DNA from: an uncultured Collinsella sp. | GTDB lineage: Bacteria; Actinomycetota; Coriobacteriia; Coriobacteriales; Coriobacteriaceae | Direction: 5' to 3' | NCBI GenBank assembly: GCA_900757385.1 | Contig: CAAENO010000033.1 | Coordinates: 1 to 7,544, forward strand | Length of the DNA: 7,544 nt | Shown here: positions 6,931-7,544 of the stretch, one piece after another | Position numbering within the stretch: the stretch's first letter is position 1 | Layout: each line of letters opens with the position of its first letter | Made by a program: the position numbers and the translations under genes | The notes under the pieces: generated by a model | Database searches by the model: none | The model's input: the letters and a program-made list of their open reading frames with translations, nothing else | Told to the model about the DNA's origin: nothing

Positions 6931-6977
6931 ATACGGGGGTTGCAAGCGTTACACTTTTGCAATCTGATGGCCCGTAT
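6931..6977 (+). promoter_or_regulatory. Nested inverted repeat in the nadE-aminotransferase gap, possible leader RNA structure
   Basis: ATACGGG (6931-6937) pairs with CCCGTAT (6971-6977). Inside, TTGCAA (6940-6945) can pair with TTGCAA (6957-6962) around an 11-base loop. The two stems stack with unequal internal loops. A terminator follows only 3 bases later, so the whole can be read as a compact structured leader plus terminator. It could equally be part of the nadE 3' end. The TTGCAA pair could instead be a protein-binding site. It matches no riboswitch class I recognise. Confidence 0.35.
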
Positions 6978-6980
6978 CGC

Positions 6981-7010
6981 GCGGCGCTCTTGTCGGAGCG
7001 CCGCTTTTTT
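6981..7010 (+). terminator. Strong intrinsic terminator between nadE and the aminotransferase gene
   Basis: GCGGCGCTC (6981-6989) pairs perfectly with GAGCGCCGC (6996-7004) around the loop TTGTCG, followed by TTTTTT (7005-7010). This is a textbook intrinsic terminator. It ends 18 bases before the ATG at 7029 and only 5 bases before the GGAAGG binding site. No room remains for a downstream promoter that would still transcribe the binding site. It therefore ends nadE transcription and probably also sits in the leader of the next gene as an attenuator. Confidence 0.88.
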
Positions 7011-7028
7011 ATATCGGAAGGTGGCACC

Positions 7029-7544
7029 ATGCAGGTATCGCAGCGTCTCGACCGCTTTGGCGCGGAGGTCTTCGCCTCGCTCAACAACAAGCTGCTCGCG
7101 CTGAAGGCTCAGGGCAAGACCATTTACAACATGAGCGTGGGCACGCCCGACTTTAAGCCGTACGACCACGTGGTCGAGGCGCTCACGCAAGCGGCCCAGG
7201 ACCCCGAGATGTGGAAGTATGCCCTGCGCGACCTGCCCGAACTCAAGCAAGCCGTGTGCGATTACTACGAGCGTCGCTTTAGCGTTTCGGGCATTACGCC
7301 GTCTATGGTGCAGTCGTGCAACGGCACGCAGGAGGGCGTTGGCCATTTGGGCCTGGCCCTGCTCGATCCGGGTGACACCATTCTGGTTCCCGATCCGTGC
7401 TACCCGGTCTTTGAGGCAGGTGCCAAGATCGCCGATGCCAAGCTCGAGTACTATCCGCTGGTGGCGGAGCACAATTACCTGCCCTATGTGGCGGGTATCG
7501 ATCCCGAGGTGGCCGATCGTGCCAAGTACATGATTGTGTCGCTG
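7029..7544 (+). CDS. Class I/II aminotransferase, LL-diaminopimelate aminotransferase-like, N-terminal part
   Basis: The frame opens at ATG 7029, after GGAAGG (7016-7021), and runs off the right edge with 172 codons visible. It is a PLP-dependent fold-type I aminotransferase. Visible family features are SVGTPDFKPYDHVVEAL (36-52), the substrate-side loop with ALRDLPELKQAV (65-76), the PLP-phosphate segment CNGTQEGVGHLGLALLDPGD (97-116), and VPDPCYPVFEAGAK (120-133), whose Tyr normally stacks near the cofactor. The NG(T/S)xEG and DPxYPVY/F patterns are closest to the LL-diaminopimelate aminotransferase (DapL)-like and related aspartate/alanine aminotransferase groups. The catalytic Lys and C-terminal Arg lie beyond the window, so the substrate cannot be fixed. 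A diaminopimelate/lysine role is possible but not shown. The start is supported by the binding site and by family similarity from the first residues. Expression may depend on read-through of the terminator just upstream. Confidence 0.88.
   Translation, partial: MQVSQRLDRFGAEVFASLNNKLLALKAQGKTIYNMSVGTPDFKPYDHVVEALTQAAQDPEMWKYALRDLPELKQAVCDYYERRFSVSGITPSMVQSCNGTQEGVGHLGLALLDPGDTILVPDPCYPVFEAGAKIADAKLEYYPLVAEHNYLPYVAGIDPEVADRAKYMIVSL

Overview
The window looks like chromosomal DNA of a high-GC actinobacterium, most probably a gut coriobacterium such as Collinsella. This is inferred from GC-rich codon use, strong GGAGG-type ribosome binding sites, an actinobacterial-style two-domain NAD synthetase, and an Ala/Pro/Glu-rich lineage-specific protein. 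No phage, transposase, CRISPR array, tRNA or rRNA was seen.

Layout: (1) positions 1-249 hold the 3' end of a + strand SdpI-like membrane protein gene. A short leader region with a terminator-like hairpin follows. (2) 434-2113 (+) is ettA, a complete ABC-F translation factor with both ATPase domains intact. (3) 2114-2350 is a convergent intergenic region with three separate inverted repeats: a 12-bp perfect hairpin just after ettA, a 100-bp imperfect palindrome, and a 15-bp perfect terminator for the minus-strand gene. (4) 2351-3645 (-) is a two-ended protein of unknown function. It has an ordered N-terminal domain, a basic patch, a long acidic Pro/Ala/Glu linker and an ordered C-terminal domain. 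The two ends lie in different frames, so the gene carries a one-base frameshift near 2665-2690. (5) 3784-4728 (-) encodes a membrane protein with a long Ser/Thr/Gly/Gln/Asn-rich tail. (6) 4729-4931 is a divergent promoter region. (7) 4932-6911 (+) is nadE, glutamine-dependent NAD+ synthetase. (8) 6912-7028 contains a nested inverted repeat and a strong intrinsic terminator that ends 18 bases before the next start codon. (9) 7029-7544 (+) is the 5' part of a fold-type I aminotransferase of the LL-diaminopimelate aminotransferase-like kind, cut by the window edge.

The recognisable genes are housekeeping: translation control, NAD synthesis and amino acid metabolism. They do not form an obvious pathway together. 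The parts least explained by known families are the frameshifted unknown gene, the 100-bp palindrome beside it, and the terminator placed in the apparent leader of the aminotransferase gene. No convincing new multi-gene system was found.
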